64,000 bases of DNA, from NCBI GenBank assembly GCA_024734495.1, contig JALMQS010000070.1, positions 12,409,294 through 12,473,293 of the forward strand. Direction: 5' to 3'. This document shows positions 11,149-21,509 of the stretch, piece after piece. The position numbers and the translations under genes are program-made. Position 1 is the first letter of the stretch. Every line of letters begins with the position of its first letter. The notes below the pieces were generated by a model. It had not been told where the DNA came from. It saw nothing but the letters and a program-made list of their open reading frames with translations, and ran no database searches. The stretch comes from Forficula auricularia (lineage: Eukaryota > Arthropoda > Insecta > Dermaptera > Forficulidae).

Positions 11149-11202
11149 CCTTTGAAACCCTGAAGAAGGAGGGAAGAATCTCCGAAACGTCGAGTTTGAA
11201 AA
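11149..11202 (+). ncRNA. hammerhead-like ribozyme core b
   Basis: Sister of core a in the opposite arm: the same CCTTTGAAACC, CTGAAGA, A, then GGAG...CTCC, GAAAC and GTC. Stem I keeps about eight pairs around one bulged A (GAGTTTGAAAAG on the 3' side). The loop and stem II differ from core a while pairing is kept. Confidence 0.5.
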
Positions 11203-12299
11203 GCGTGAAAGATTCCAATAAATTACACCCTTTATTTGATATGTTTTTTCTCTTCCTCCTACCCTCTGGGCTGCCTTCCATTACATTCAATTATTCTTTG
11301 ATATATTAATGAGAAAATTATAAATTTATTTAACTTCATTATTTCAAGTTAGAAATATATAAATTCGAATATTATTTTCACTTAATATTTGACAAAAATC
11401 ACCTGCTTTCGATTCACGATCGAATCAAATACAGGAAACTTATGATTAATTAATAGCAAACACCTAACACACATGTTAACAGATCTAGCACCCTGGACTG
11501 GGAGATTGAATATATAACATCTCAGATTTCAAATTCATTTGGTGATCCATATCAGTGTTTGATATAAAAAGTGTCATGCGGGCTAAACGCGAAATGATGC
11601 TTGATTATAGCTAAATGGATCACATCTTTTTCATTCTCTCTTGGTCCAGACTTAAGACTCAGCAGACTCCAATAGCCTCAATCAGCAGTAGTCTCGCGAT
11701 ATATATCTTGTTTAAAAAGCGCGATCAAAAACAATTCTCGTTAATATGTTAATTATCCTTTGATATATTAATGAGAAAATTATAAATTTATTCAAGAAAA
11801 ATAGAATTAATAAGTTAGTAGGAATCCCCACCCCCGAAATTTAAAAAATCAAAAAGATCAATTAATTAAAATCTCATTTATTAATTAATTTTATCTAATA
11901 ACTTGCGCAGACAGTTATCGATGAACAATAAATTTTTTCACTATATAAATGTAATTGTTATTCATAACTGCTGAACAAATTTTCTTCTCTATGAGAATAT
12001 GTTTGTTATTCACCGATGGCGTGGATAAATATTTGCGAATGAACTAGATCAGCATCTTGAAGTGGATTTGGGAGTCGGCATAAAGTAGGCCTTGGGGAGG
12101 GGGGGGGATTATTGATTTTACTTGTTCGGAGTACACGGTGTGACAGGATCCATGAAATAGCCAAAATTTTCTTCGATGCGTCTGCAATTCAAGGGAATCC
12201 CTAAACTTGGGGTCGACTATTAATCTAATATCTTGTTTTTGAATTGAATCCATATGACTTCCATTGATCCCCATTCTCTGGGGAAGGTTTTATAATACA

Positions 12300-12560
12300 C
12301 AAGTTCACTGATAATAGTTACACTAAATTGTTGGTTTTATGTTCAATTCTTATTTCACTTTATGACTTTGATAAGCTGCTTAAGTTTGGACCTCTAACCC
12401 ACTAGAAAATCAACTAGAAAATACCTCAGACCTTATGTTTTAGTAAACCTCTTCACTTCTGTTAAATAAGAGCATCAAATTAGCTTTTGGAGTGACTACT
12501 ATTCATAAATCATACTAGGGTGGCAAGAGAATTACTATTGAAGGGATACCTACTTTTGGC
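12300..12560. other. no feature seen
   Basis: AT-rich. Nothing supported. Confidence 0.3.
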
Positions 12561-12566
12561 GAGCCT

Positions 12567-13160
12567 TGCACACTTTTTATTTTACTTGGCAGTAAATGGG
12601 ATTGAGCCGTCACGGTTTCCAATCGTCACGCATCACGCGTCACGGTTGGGCTCTGTGTCTAGATCTCGTACCAATTCAAGCCACAGATGGCGCTTCAGCA
12701 TTTACTCTAAGCTCAAATTAATATCTTATATTTTAATTTTGTCGCTTATGCACATTTTTATTTAAATGGGCAGCAAATGCGATTGAACCCAAGAGCGGAT
12801 CCAGGAATTTTTTATGTGGGGGAGAATGTATATCTACTTTTTATCTCGAAAGTGAGTGTGTCGTGATCAAATTGTCCAAGCGGGGGGGGGGGGGGGGTCA
12901 GAGATGTTTTTGTTTTTTTTTACAAATTTCATATCTCATATTTTAAGTTCATTAAAATAAAAAAAATTAAAAAAATTGTTATAAATTCCCTGTCGATTTG
13001 GCCGCCGTTTTTTGGCCTCTGCGTGCGATGCACGTGTTGCACTTCCGCCAGGCACGGGCCTCTATGGGAGGGGGCGATCGCCCCTCTCCCCCCACTGGAA
13101 CCGCCCTTGATTGAACCGTTCACGTCACGGTTGGGCTGTGGTCTAGTACCAGTTCAATCA
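12567..13160 (+). repeat. imperfect tandem duplication, second unit interrupted by a hAT MITE
   Basis: 12567-12690 (GGCAGTAAATGGGATTGAG, then TCACGGTTGGGCTCTG and CTAGATCTCGTACCAATTCA) is repeated at 12749-12789 plus 13110-13160 (GGGCAGCAAATGCGATTGAA, then TCACGGTTGGGCTGTGGT and CTAGTACCAGTTCAAT). The second unit is split by the element at 12790-13109. Unit 1 shows the uninterrupted order. Confidence 0.65.
12790..13109. mobile_element. hAT-type MITE, exact 8-bp TSD
   Basis: Termini CAAGAGCGGATCCAGG and, complemented, CAAGGGCGGTTCCAGTGG; flanks ATTGAACC at 12782-12789 and 13110-13117. It holds a poly-G run near 12882 and a GC-rich patch GGGGGCGATCGCCCCT. Too short to encode transposase. Confidence 0.8.
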
Positions 13161-13169
13161 CTGTCGGAA

Positions 13170-13690
13170 AATATATTAATTATTCCTTTTCAAAAAATAA
13201 TTTTATTAGAATTATAAATGCCATATAAGTTATCACTTCTGTCGTCTGGTCTTAAGCACACAGCCGAATTTTTTTTATGTATTTCTTAGTTGCTGAGCTC
13301 TGGTCACTTGTTCCAAAAAACCCTATTTTAAAATCCAAAATGTTTCCAAACAATCTAATAGCTTTTCCTGTAATCGCAAACAGCTAAAAAATAAATCCCT
13401 AGATTTCTAGATCGAAAACCTTTTAAATTCTAATGAGAATAAATTGGTGTTGTTATCGTCCATGTTAAAAATTTTTCTTATGTGGCTGGTTTTTGGATAA
13501 ACTTGGACTTGAAATAAATTGGAAGTTAAATTTTAAAATGTTGCTACGTTTCCGATATATTTTTCTGCTTCCCTCAGGCAATTTTTAAACTTAACCTATT
13601 CTAATGAGAATATCTTTAGGTGGTTTGAATTGAAACTTTTCTACTGATAAACAAATCACCCACTTAATAAATATCGTCTATCTATCTATA
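13170..13690. other. no feature seen
   Basis: AT-rich. Nothing supported apart from a TCTA microsatellite just before the Helitron start. Confidence 0.3.
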
Positions 13691-14210
13691 TCTATATAAA
13701 TAAAAATGTACTGTTACGCTTAAGTGATACGTTGAAGGATCTCCGAAAGTCCTTCATCGATTTCTTTGAAATTTTCACACAACATTCGATTCAAATACAC
13801 GAGTGTATTTATATATAGTGTTTTTATAGATATCCCACGTGTAGCATGTAAAAAAAATTCGAGGAAACAACGCCAGTACCTCTCTGGAGGTAAAAGCAAA
13901 CAAACAAAATGGCCGATAATAGCTTTTTGGAAATCTTTCAACTGTCAATATTATTTTTGGTTAAGGGAATAATTTTGACAAGTAATATATAATTCATTTA
14001 CTGTTTTAATACCTATTCTATAATTATTTGCATTTTCAATTTATTTTCAAAACTATTATTATTTTTTAAATATATTAAAATTTTTGATCAAATCAATTTT
14101 GACAGCTAAGCAATAAATAATCATTTATCATTTTTTAACCCGTGGGTCGGGTCAGCTATTATCTATATAAATTTTAACCATAAAACGAAACGTTGCCCGC
14201 CAGGGGCTAG
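13691..14210 (+). mobile_element. non-autonomous Helitron-like element
   Basis: Begins TCTATATAAATAAAAATG directly after an A and ends CCAGGGGCTAG directly before a T, which is the A^T insertion rule with 5'-TC and 3'-CTAG ends. There are no terminal inverted repeats or target duplication. The sequence just inside the start (CGAAAGTCCTTCATCGATTT) is typical of Helitron left ends in arthropods. The 3' hairpin is weak. A second TCTATATAAA at 14161 hints at a nested or composite end. Confidence 0.55.
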
Positions 14211-15070
14211 TTCTTCATATAATTGTAAATATTTATTCAAATAGAGTTCAATGTTATAGAAAAAATCCACTCTATATGTTTAGCTGTTTGTTTCTAGATC
14301 CTCTTTTCCGCCTTTTATCATCTCTCGTAGAGATAAGGAATTCCAGAGGAGTTGTATTTTCACCAAAAAGAGAGAGTAAGCCGAAATATATGCAACGCAG
14401 GACGCGTTGTTTCTTAAGATTCGTTTAGTTGAAGGCATAGATTAGAAATGTAAACGATGGCCGTTGTCTGCTGGGGAATCCCCAGTCTCTATGTATGAAC
14501 ACATGAACAAGCAGACCAGCCAATACAAGTATGATTGCTTCGTTAAATAAACTCACTCACTTTATTGGAGTTCATTTAAAACCGGGCGGCGCGGAGGGTC
14601 TTTTTCCCTTTCGAGAGAAAATTAAGTTATCAAAACACACGCAGACCATCACCATCATATTATCCATCTCGAAATAATTTCCTCTTTTTAATTCCAGTCG
14701 CTCTAATTTTCATATTTATTCTAGAGAAAAGAAAAACACTTTATTTTCTGTTTTTTGTTTGTCTGTTCATTTTAAAAGATGATTAAAGTAATCTAAAAAA
14801 ATGTAGAGAAGATTAGCAACTTGACGGCTCCAGCGGTAAAGAAACGTTCTTATTATTATTTCTTAGAAACAAATTCAAATGATAATCCCAGAGATGATAA
14901 AATTTAATATTTTAAAATTAATTAACAAGAAGCATCAATGGAGAGGAAAAATTAATTTAAAAATATAAATGTCATCATATACTGTTAAAGCTAAGCTTAT
15001 TCAGCTCCGGTTAACTTAGCCTTGGAGTCAAAATAGCTGTCAAATTGTAATCATTTCCACTCTGACTTTA
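14211..15070. other. unassigned stretch with LTR-like 3' signals
   Basis: Around 14440-14600 the sequence is more GC-rich and contains GTTAAATAAACTCACTCAC followed by a GGCGGCGCGGAGGG patch. An AATAAA of this kind recalls Gypsy or BEL LTRs, but no paired LTR, TG...CA end or target duplication could be placed. It could equally be a 3' UTR relic. Confidence 0.2.
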
Positions 15071-15200
15071 GGTCAGGTTTTCCCAAACTATGCTCAACGG
15101 AACACTTGTGTTCCGCGGAAACTAATTAAGTGTTCCGCGAAAGCCTAGAATGGTTTTATTAACCGACTTCATATTTTATATGAAAATTTAACTCTCTAAT

Positions 15201-15485
15201 TCGTTTAAGTGCCATATCAGGTCTCCATGACGTTTTGGCTCCTCTCCCCATATACCTGTGCTGAGTGTGTTTAGTTCTTTTACACAGATATACGGGACCT
15301 ATTTTTTAACGCCGGCTCCGAACGGCTAGTTTGGAGAGGTTGCTGGGCAATTATACTCTTGGTAGGTTGCCATTGCTTTCCAAGAAGAGGCAACTGCAAA
15401 TATTCTGATCTGCCGAGACTCAGTCTCGAACCAGCAGGACTTCGAGTCAGCGACCCGACACTCCATCCACTGACCCACAGTCGCC
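15201..15485 (-). mobile_element. tRNA-derived SINE, 13-bp TSD
   Basis: Flanked by identical TTAACTCTCTAAT at 15188-15200 and 15486-15498. On the minus strand the 5' end has a box A-like TGGGTCAGTGGATGGAG and box B GGTTCGAGACT, followed by the core GGAAAGCAATGGCAACCTACC-like block. A similar core is present in the SINE at 18394. Length about 285 bp. Transcription by RNA polymerase III from the internal boxes is expected for the class. It inserted into the hAT at 15074. Confidence 0.8.
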
Positions 15486-15653
15486 TTAACTCTCTAATAT
15501 TGAGCCTAATTTCAAGAAAATTTGAAATTTTCCTTTACTATTTTTAAGTGTTTTCTTGTTTAATTCTTTGATTTTATTATACTTTGGCTAAAATCTCAAT
15601 ATGGGTGGACTATTCATGAAATAATTAATTAATAAGGTAGTATGAATTCAATG

Positions 15654-16014
15654 GGAATTCACAACTGATATATGAGGCGTTCGAAAGCAGAGTGGACCAA
15701 CCCACAAAATCTCATTGTCGCTGATAAACCACAATAATCAAGTAGGTTTAGCGATAAAACTAAATAGACAGATTGGCCAACTAAATAGACAGATTGGTCA
15801 AACTTAGTTTTAAAAGTCCTTCTAGATAAATTCGAATTCACAACTGGATATGGGGCGTTCAAAAGCAGAGTGGACCAATCCAACAAATCTCATTTTCGCT
15901 TATAAGCCTCAATAATCAAGTAGTTTTTTGATAAAACTAAGTAGACAGATTGGTCAACTAAATAGATGCAGATTGGTCCAAACTTAGTTTTAAAGTCCTT
16001 CTAGATTACAGCCA
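15654..16014 (+). repeat. 180-bp tandem duplication containing 22-bp repeats
   Basis: GAATTCACAACT...TCCTTCTAGAT is present twice, from about 15654 and 15834. Each unit itself has two copies of AACTAAATAGACAGATTGG. The two units have diverged by substitutions and small indels. Confidence 0.7.
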
Positions 16015-16274
16015 GGTACCATTTTGCCTCGCATTTTCTGGATCTCTCATAAAAACTAAAATTAGGATGGTCTACTCTGCTATCGAATGCCTCTACCATA
16101 TATAAGATAGAAAGCTATATGTGAACAACAGCTTTTCTCCTCAATAAGAATGTTTCTTATTCACCGATACCGGAGCGTCTCTAGCACTTTCGCTACAAAA
16201 TAAAGTGTTCTGTAAAAATTTCAGGATTTATGAAAGTGTCATAGGAAAAGTTTAGAAATCCTGCTATAGGTGAT

Positions 16275-16890
16275 CGACTATGGTTATCAGACAATCCGGT
16301 TTGAGTTCTCCAATATACAAGAATGTTTGTTATTCACGGATAGCTAGCGCTTCTAATATCAAGTTGAAAAGAAACATAAATTTAAGTTTTAAAGAATTTG
16401 TCAAACGTCTTTTGTTTTAAAATAGAGCCTTATTTTATACTTGAGAGCGGCTCGAATTTTGAAGTACCTAGGGTAAAATTACAGGGATTATATGAGAGAA
16501 ACGGCATTCTTAAGGCGAAAGAAGCTTTTCGAATTTGATAACGACATAATAAATAGTTTCATAGTTTGATTTAGTTCTTGAAGATGGATTATACTCAATT
16601 TCGTACTGTTTTTTATCATTAATATTAAGAGAAAGGATTTATTCATTAAAGCGAATGCCAAGTTTTTTTATAACTCCAATATGAAGAGTTTAATCCAAAT
16701 CTCGTGATTAGTAGCATCTTCAACATTTTGCTTTTATTTAATCTTAAATAAATAAATAATTTATTATGAATGTGAATATTTGAAATGTACCTAAGTTACT
16801 TTGGAAATTACATTCTAAAATTGTAATTAATTATTAATTAGAATCCTGGGGAATCAGCTAATTCAATAATAAATAACATAACATAACATA
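16275..16890. other. AT-rich stretch, no gene
   Basis: Only an ATAACAT microrepeat near 16870 was noted. Confidence 0.4.
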
Positions 16891-16892
16891 AC

Positions 16893-17627
16893 TTTTTTTT
16901 AATATGTTTTAAACATTATATCAAACAAAAAAAGGGGGGGAGAGGGTCAAAAATAAAAATTCTAGTCTTTTCGACTCAAACTCAAACAAATTTTGTATGC
17001 ATATTCTGTGGACCCCCAGAAGGCTAGAAATGCAAAAACTAACCACCCGAAATAGGGGAGGGTCAAAAATAAAAATTCTAGCCCTTTGACCAAACTATTC
17101 AAAATTTAGTTGTATGAGGGTAAAAATGAGAATTCTAGCCCTTTCAACCGAAACTATTTATTCAAAATTTGATTGAGGAGCGCCATAAATAAAAATTCTA
17201 GCACTTTCGACCAAACTATTTATTCAAAATTTGGTTGAGGAGGGTCAAAAATGAAAATTTAGCCATTTCTTCCAAATTATTTATTCAAAATTTGGTTGAG
17301 TTTAGTCGAAAGGGATAGAATTTTTATTTTTGACCCTACCCATCATTTCAGGTGGTTAAGTTTTTGCATTTTTAGCCTTCTGGAGTCCACAGAATATGTA
17401 TACAAAATTTAGCTGAGTTTTGGTCGAAAGGGCTAGAATTTTTATTTTTGACCCCCCCCCCCCCCCCCCCCCCCACCCTTTTTTCGTCTGATATAATGTT
17501 TAAAACACATTAAAAAAAAATTATTTTATGTCCTTTATAAAAATAGATTCAGTTTTTTTCTAGTTAAATATTTTTCATTTTTTTATACCTCTTCAAAATG
17601 TGGTAGATCTTTATGGCCCGCCCTGTA
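16893..17627 (-). mobile_element. TACAGGGTGG-family element with palindromic satellite interior
   Basis: On the minus strand it starts TACAGGGCGGGCCATAAAGA, then CTACCACATTTTGAAGAGG, as do copies at 49948 and 36899. The interior is tandem satellite units (CAAATTTTGTATACAT, AAAAATTCTAG blocks) arranged as a palindrome, 16915-17190 against 17290-17510. A run of 23 C at 17452-17474 lies at one junction. The left end appears truncated. Confidence 0.6.
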
Positions 17628-17634
17628 TAATGTA

Positions 17635-18385
17635 TTGCGCTAAATATTTCACTCAAAGATTTAAATCTTTTTGTAAAATTTTGCGGTCTAATGTGATACG
17701 AAATTTAAGCCCTGCTCTTCGTCTTGCAGTATCAAATATTCAACAAAGATTTTTCTTTATCCATTTAGCTTTAATACTCTACGAAATGGAAGAACTATTT
17801 TTTTTTATTAACCTAGTTGATATAATATATTAAATAATCGAAACTATCATCTATCTTTTTTGTGATATATGTAGATAGATAAATTATTATTCAAATAAAA
17901 AGTAAACAAAGATAAAACATTTTCATACTCGCGAATAAAAATAAACGACTTTCCAGACTCATGTCTCAAAATGAATGATCTTTTTCCATAATAATATATG
18001 AAATAGAACTGCTCTTCTTTTCAAGGAAAGTGGTGAAAAAAATTCTATAAAAAATAGTGAGAGGAAAAATTAATTACCAAGAATAATCTATTCCATGGAC
18101 ATTAATTAATGTGCGAAGATTAATGAAATTCGTAAGTCAAGTTTATTCTTTTCTTTTGCCTATCTGACTTTAATTAAATTAGGAATCTAACCTCATAATG
18201 TACCATAGAATATAGCGATAATGTAATTCTGTATGGGTGAACTGCTTGGTAATACAAACTCGTTGCGAATAAAAGAGGCAGAACAAATTAATTAAATATA
18301 TAGGTATATAGAGAAATCAGTTGATAAACTAAACATTGATGGGTGTGAAAATTATTACTGAAATTTAAATTAATATAGGTTTTTT
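17635..18385. other. AT-rich stretch, no gene
   Basis: Nothing supported. Confidence 0.4.
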
Positions 18386-18393
18386 TAAAGGAT

Positions 18394-18590
18394 TCAGTCT
18401 GCCCGAGTGGTTAAAGAGCATCCCTTCTAATCAAGCTAGCACGGGTGCAAATATTTGACCGGGTATAATCTGATTCCTTCGGGGGAAGGCAATGGGAAAC
18501 CACCCATGTGAAAAATTTCCCCAGTAAAATTACAATGGAGAGGATACTTTTTCCATAGTAATCGCCGACGCCCGGAATCGAGTATAATTT
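18394..18590 (+). mobile_element. tRNA-derived SINE fragment
   Basis: GCCCGAGTGGTTAAAGAGCA gives a box A-like start, and box B is degenerate (GGTGCAAATATTTGACC). The central GGGGAAGGCAATGGGAAACC matches the core in the 15201 SINE, a block resembling conserved SINE core domains. The 3' end is cut off where the ACTTTACC element begins at about 18592. Confidence 0.6.
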
Positions 18591-18591
18591 T

Positions 18592-19058
18592 ACTTTGCCA
18601 TACAGAGTATGTTCAAGTATTGTAATCCTGGATGAAAAAAGTGGGTTTTTTCCCTTCTTTTTCGAAATATCTAAAAAATGGCTGAAACTATTTTGGTTAA
18701 AAAAATTGAGCAAAACCATGCCATTTCGGCCTACAAAAAAGCCCTAATAAATGAACATCAAAAAATTATATTTTTCGAGATAATAATTATCTTGTCAAAA
18801 TGTCTGTTAGCTAGTTTGTCTGTTAGTCTGTGCGTTACCAAATTTTTGTTGACGAACTAGCTCAAAAACTAGTGTGAATATCGAAACCAAATTTCATACG
18901 TAGTTTTGCTCCATTAAGATTAAGAGCTGATTATATTTTGGGGGATATCGACCCAAATTAAGGGGAGGGTGGAGGGGGGAGTAAAAAATTAAAAATCTAG
19001 ACCATTTGAGCAAACTCAATAAAATTTTGTGTACATAATCAGTGGGACCCCAGAAGTT
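18592..19058 (+). mobile_element. ACTTTACC-family element, copy E3, 3' truncated
   Basis: Starts TTTACTTTGCCATACAGAG and follows the family through CAGTGGGACCCCAGAAG, then stops abruptly without the TATGGTAAAG terminus. The break coincides with the upstream edge of the tandem-exon unit. Confidence 0.6.
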
Positions 19059-19107
19059 ATCTCGGAAGATAAGCTAAGAATAGTTTTGTCTAATTGCACT
19101 CGGGGGG

Positions 19108-19240
19108 TATATAAGAGGGAGAGAGAGGTTGGAAGATTAAGGAGGGGTAAATGAGGGGGTAGATAGGGACAATGGTTTGTGTGTAGTGGGCTAGATAGGG
19201 ACAGTGGTGTAGGGGGAGATAGTTAAAGGTATATAAGGGG
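19108..19240 (+). promoter_or_regulatory. GA-rich promoter-like region with two TATA boxes
   Basis: GGGGTATATAAGAGGG at about 19105 and AGGTATATAAGGGGGAGAG at about 19228 are near-identical TATA motifs in a purine-rich segment, itself a rough duplication (GGGAGAGAGAGG). The second lies about 30 bases upstream of the first candidate exon of the tandem-exon unit. Confidence 0.45.
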
Positions 19241-19259
19241 GAGAGAAAGATGGTGATAG

Positions 19260-20720
19260 AGACAGTGTGCTTGAGTGTCAGTGTGTTCCTGTAGGGTCAA
19301 CATCTCAGCTCCAGGCATGAGACCTTTGGCTGTTAAGGTAAGATATCTATTTAATACTCTATTCTTATAATGAAATAACTAAGAAAAACTCTAAATTTTT
19401 AATATTAATTTTTTCAAAATATTCTATAAAGATCATAGATACCTAATATATTAAATATAATTTCTTTGCGATAATTTGTATAGAAAAAAATCCTTTAAAT
19501 TCACTATATTATTTTACTAATAATATTTGTTTTTCTTTTTCAGGTAGGTGCTCGTTCTATTAATCCTAACATCTATATAGATGAAGTATTTGATGTTCTT
19601 ATTTTTTGGAAAATCAAATACTTTATCTTTGGGTAATGGGTAGGTGTGTACCTCTTTATTCTTATAGATAAAGATGTACAGACCAACTTCAGGGGCTGGC
19701 GTCCCTGCTCACGTGAGCTCATGATTCTTTTATCAAGAGAATCATGTCCTATCCCTAACCTCTAACCAACTTCAATCCGTATCTTCACAAATCCTTATTC
19801 CTTCGAAACTATTTCTTGTGCGAGTGTAAGTAAGTGTGATTCGTTCCTGTGGGGCACAGAGTATTCGAGATCCAGACACGAGACTTTGGCTGTAAAGGTA
19901 AGATATATTTATAATACTCTATTCTTATAATTATATAAGTAAGAAATACTCTAAATTTTTCAAGTACTTTTTTCGATATTTTCAAAAAAATAGATCAAAT
20001 AAAATAAATAATTTATTAAATATAATTTTATTGCGAATATTTATATAGAAAAAATACTTTAAATTCATTATATTATTTTACTAATAATATTTTTTTCTTT
20101 TTCAGGTAGGTACTCGTCCTTCTAATCCTAACATCTAGATGAAGTTTTTGATTTTCTTATTTTTAGGAAAATCAAATTCTTTATCTTTGGGTAATGGGTA
20201 GGTGTGTACCTCTTTGTTCTTATAGATAAAGTTGTACAGACCTACTTCAGAGGCTGGCGTCCCTGCCCACGTGAGCTCATGATTCTTTTATCAAGAGATT
20301 CATGTCCTATCCCTATTTCCTATCCAACTTCAATCCGTGTCTTCACAATATTCTTATTCCTTCGAAATGTTTCGCGAGTATATTTTTACTTGTTATCGAG
20401 TGTAAGTAAGTGTGATCCGTTCCTGTGGGGCCAGAGTATTCGAGGTCCAGACACGAGGCTTTGGCTGTAAAGGTAAAATATCTTTATAATACTCTATTCT
20501 TATAATTAATAAGTAAGAATTACTCTAAATTTTTCAAGTTACTATATTTGATTTTTTCAAAAATGTCAACATAATTTGATTACGAATATTTATATAAAAA
20601 ATACTTTAAATTCACTATATTATTTTACTAATAATATTATATTTTTTCTTTTTTTAGGAAGGCGCTCGTCTTACTAATACTAACATTTACATTAAATTAT
20701 TAAGTAGAAATAAATAAATA
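19260..20720 (+). ncRNA. tandem-exon transcription unit (about four exons), noncoding or micropeptide
   Basis: An exon-intron module is repeated about two and a half times. Donors AAG|GTAAGAT lie at 19338 and 19898, with a weaker GTAAAATA at 20473. Acceptors TTCTTTTTCAG|GTAGG lie before 19544 and 20106, and TTTTTTTAG|GAAGG before 20658. Introns would be 206, 208 and 185 nt; exons 2 and 3 are 354 and 367 nt and align to each other throughout (GGCTGGCGTCCCTGC, AGCTCATGATTCTTTTATCA). TATA boxes precede it and several AATAAA follow at about 20705. Coding potential is poor. One spliced frame reads MRPLAVK then VGARSINPNIYIDE and stops after about 40 codons; exon 4 gives EGARLTNTNIYIK. Exon 3 is not a multiple of three. 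A long noncoding RNA, or a micropeptide gene grown by exon duplication, fits best. It resembles nothing I can name. Confidence 0.45.
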
Positions 20721-20763
20721 AATTAAAATAAAAAATTAACTATATTCAATTTTGTAATCTTTT

Positions 20764-21503
20764 TTTAACCGACTTCAAAAAAGGAGGAGGTTCTCTATTC
20801 GTTTGAATTTTTTTTTTTTTTTTTTTTTTTTTTGTGCCTATGTTACCTCATATCTCCGCCAATTGTAAACCGATTTTGAAATTTTTTTTTGCATTGGGTC
20901 CAGTCTAGCTTCCGATTGGTCCCATTTTTTTTTCGATTTTTTTCATAGGTATTAGACCTTTTTTATTAGGTTTGTTTAGGTTTGTTTAGACCTAACCTCT
21001 TTGTTTATGAACCGATTTCGATGGTTCTTTTTTATCCGAAAGGGGGTGTCTTAGGGATGGTGTCATATTAATTTGGTCAAGTTCTGATGATATAATCACT
21101 ATTAATAACATCACTAAAAAGAGAAAAATAAAAATTTTTAAGAAAAAAATAAAAACCGACTTCAAAAATTAAGTGCAACAAATATAAAAATACACACTAA
21201 AAAGGTATAAAATAATTATTATCTTATTTAGTTACAACTAAACGACGAAATATTAACACGAAATTACTTTTTGAAGTTGGTGCCAAACATATACCTTTTA
21301 TGAATCGCAATCGACGGATCTTACTTAGTACGTTTGGCGGGTACGCTCGCTTATAGGTAAAGTTTGTTTGGCACCGACTTTAAAAAGTAATTTCGTGTTA
21401 ATATTTCGTCGTTTAGTTGTAACTAAATAAGATAATAATTATTTTTTATACCTTTTAGTGTGTATTTTTATATTTGTTGCACTTAATTTTTTGAAGTCGG
21501 TTT
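20764..21503 (+). mobile_element. CCGACTTC-family element, copy B
   Basis: TTTTTAACCGACTTC plus GGAGGAGG at the left end, a long poly-T, then the palindromic right half ending GAAGTCGGTTTTT. The inner segment (21289-21365) is in the opposite orientation to copy A although both elements point the same way. Confidence 0.75.
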
Positions 21504-21509
21504 TTATCT

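Larger units (their letters stand above)
10723..11288. mobile_element. snap-back retroelement with two hammerhead-like cores, 16-bp TSD
   Basis: Flanked by identical AATTATTCTTTGATAT at 10707-10722 and 11289-11304. A related uninterrupted site (ATTATCCTTTGATATATT) is present near 11752. From about 10771 to 11288 the element is an almost full-length palindrome with outward-facing cores on the minus (10866-10920) and plus (11149-11202) strands, each followed by CCAATAAATTACACC. A 16-bp duplication points to target-primed reverse transcription or a similar route rather than a cut-and-paste transposase. It looks like a head-to-head dimer of a unit about 230 bp long; a solo version is at 32494-32746. 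Confidence 0.7.
10020..11885. repeat. giant nested inverted-repeat complex
   Basis: 10190-10330 and 10620-10760 are inverted arms (GCGAGACTACTGCTGATT, GCGATCAAAAACAATTCTCG). 11300-11440 repeats the left flank inverted (GATTCGATCGNGAATCGAAAG), and 11485-11780 is another arm copy. A segment with CACTGATATGGATCACCAAA is inverted at 10418-10530 relative to 11485-11590. The middle is occupied by a snap-back retroelement (10723-11288). Related fragments occur at 54650-54960 and 58235-58330, so this is a mobile inverted-repeat family that has rearranged in place. Confidence 0.6.
15074..16263. mobile_element. hAT element carrying a SINE and a tandem repeat
   Basis: Starts CAGGTTTTCCCAAACTATG and ends with the complement of CAGGATTTCTAAACTTTTCC. 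The flanks CTTTAGGT (15066-15073) and CTATAGGT (16264-16271) differ at one base. The subterminal GTGTTCCGCGGAA motif is common in hAT ends. The transposase is gone. The interior holds a SINE at 15201-15485 and a two-unit tandem repeat at 15654-16014. Confidence 0.7.

Noticed and set aside
12044..12274. 76-codon minus-strand frame with HRRKFWLFHGSCHTVYS
   Set aside because: No splice or start context, crosses a poly-G/C run, not recognised; could be a relic but unsupported.
14440..14640. Possible solo LTR
   Set aside because: No TG...CA ends, paired LTR, primer-binding site or target duplication could be placed.
17452..17474. Run of 23 C and other long G/C homopolymers as regulatory sites
   Set aside because: They sit at satellite-unit junctions and are best explained by slippage; no independent support.
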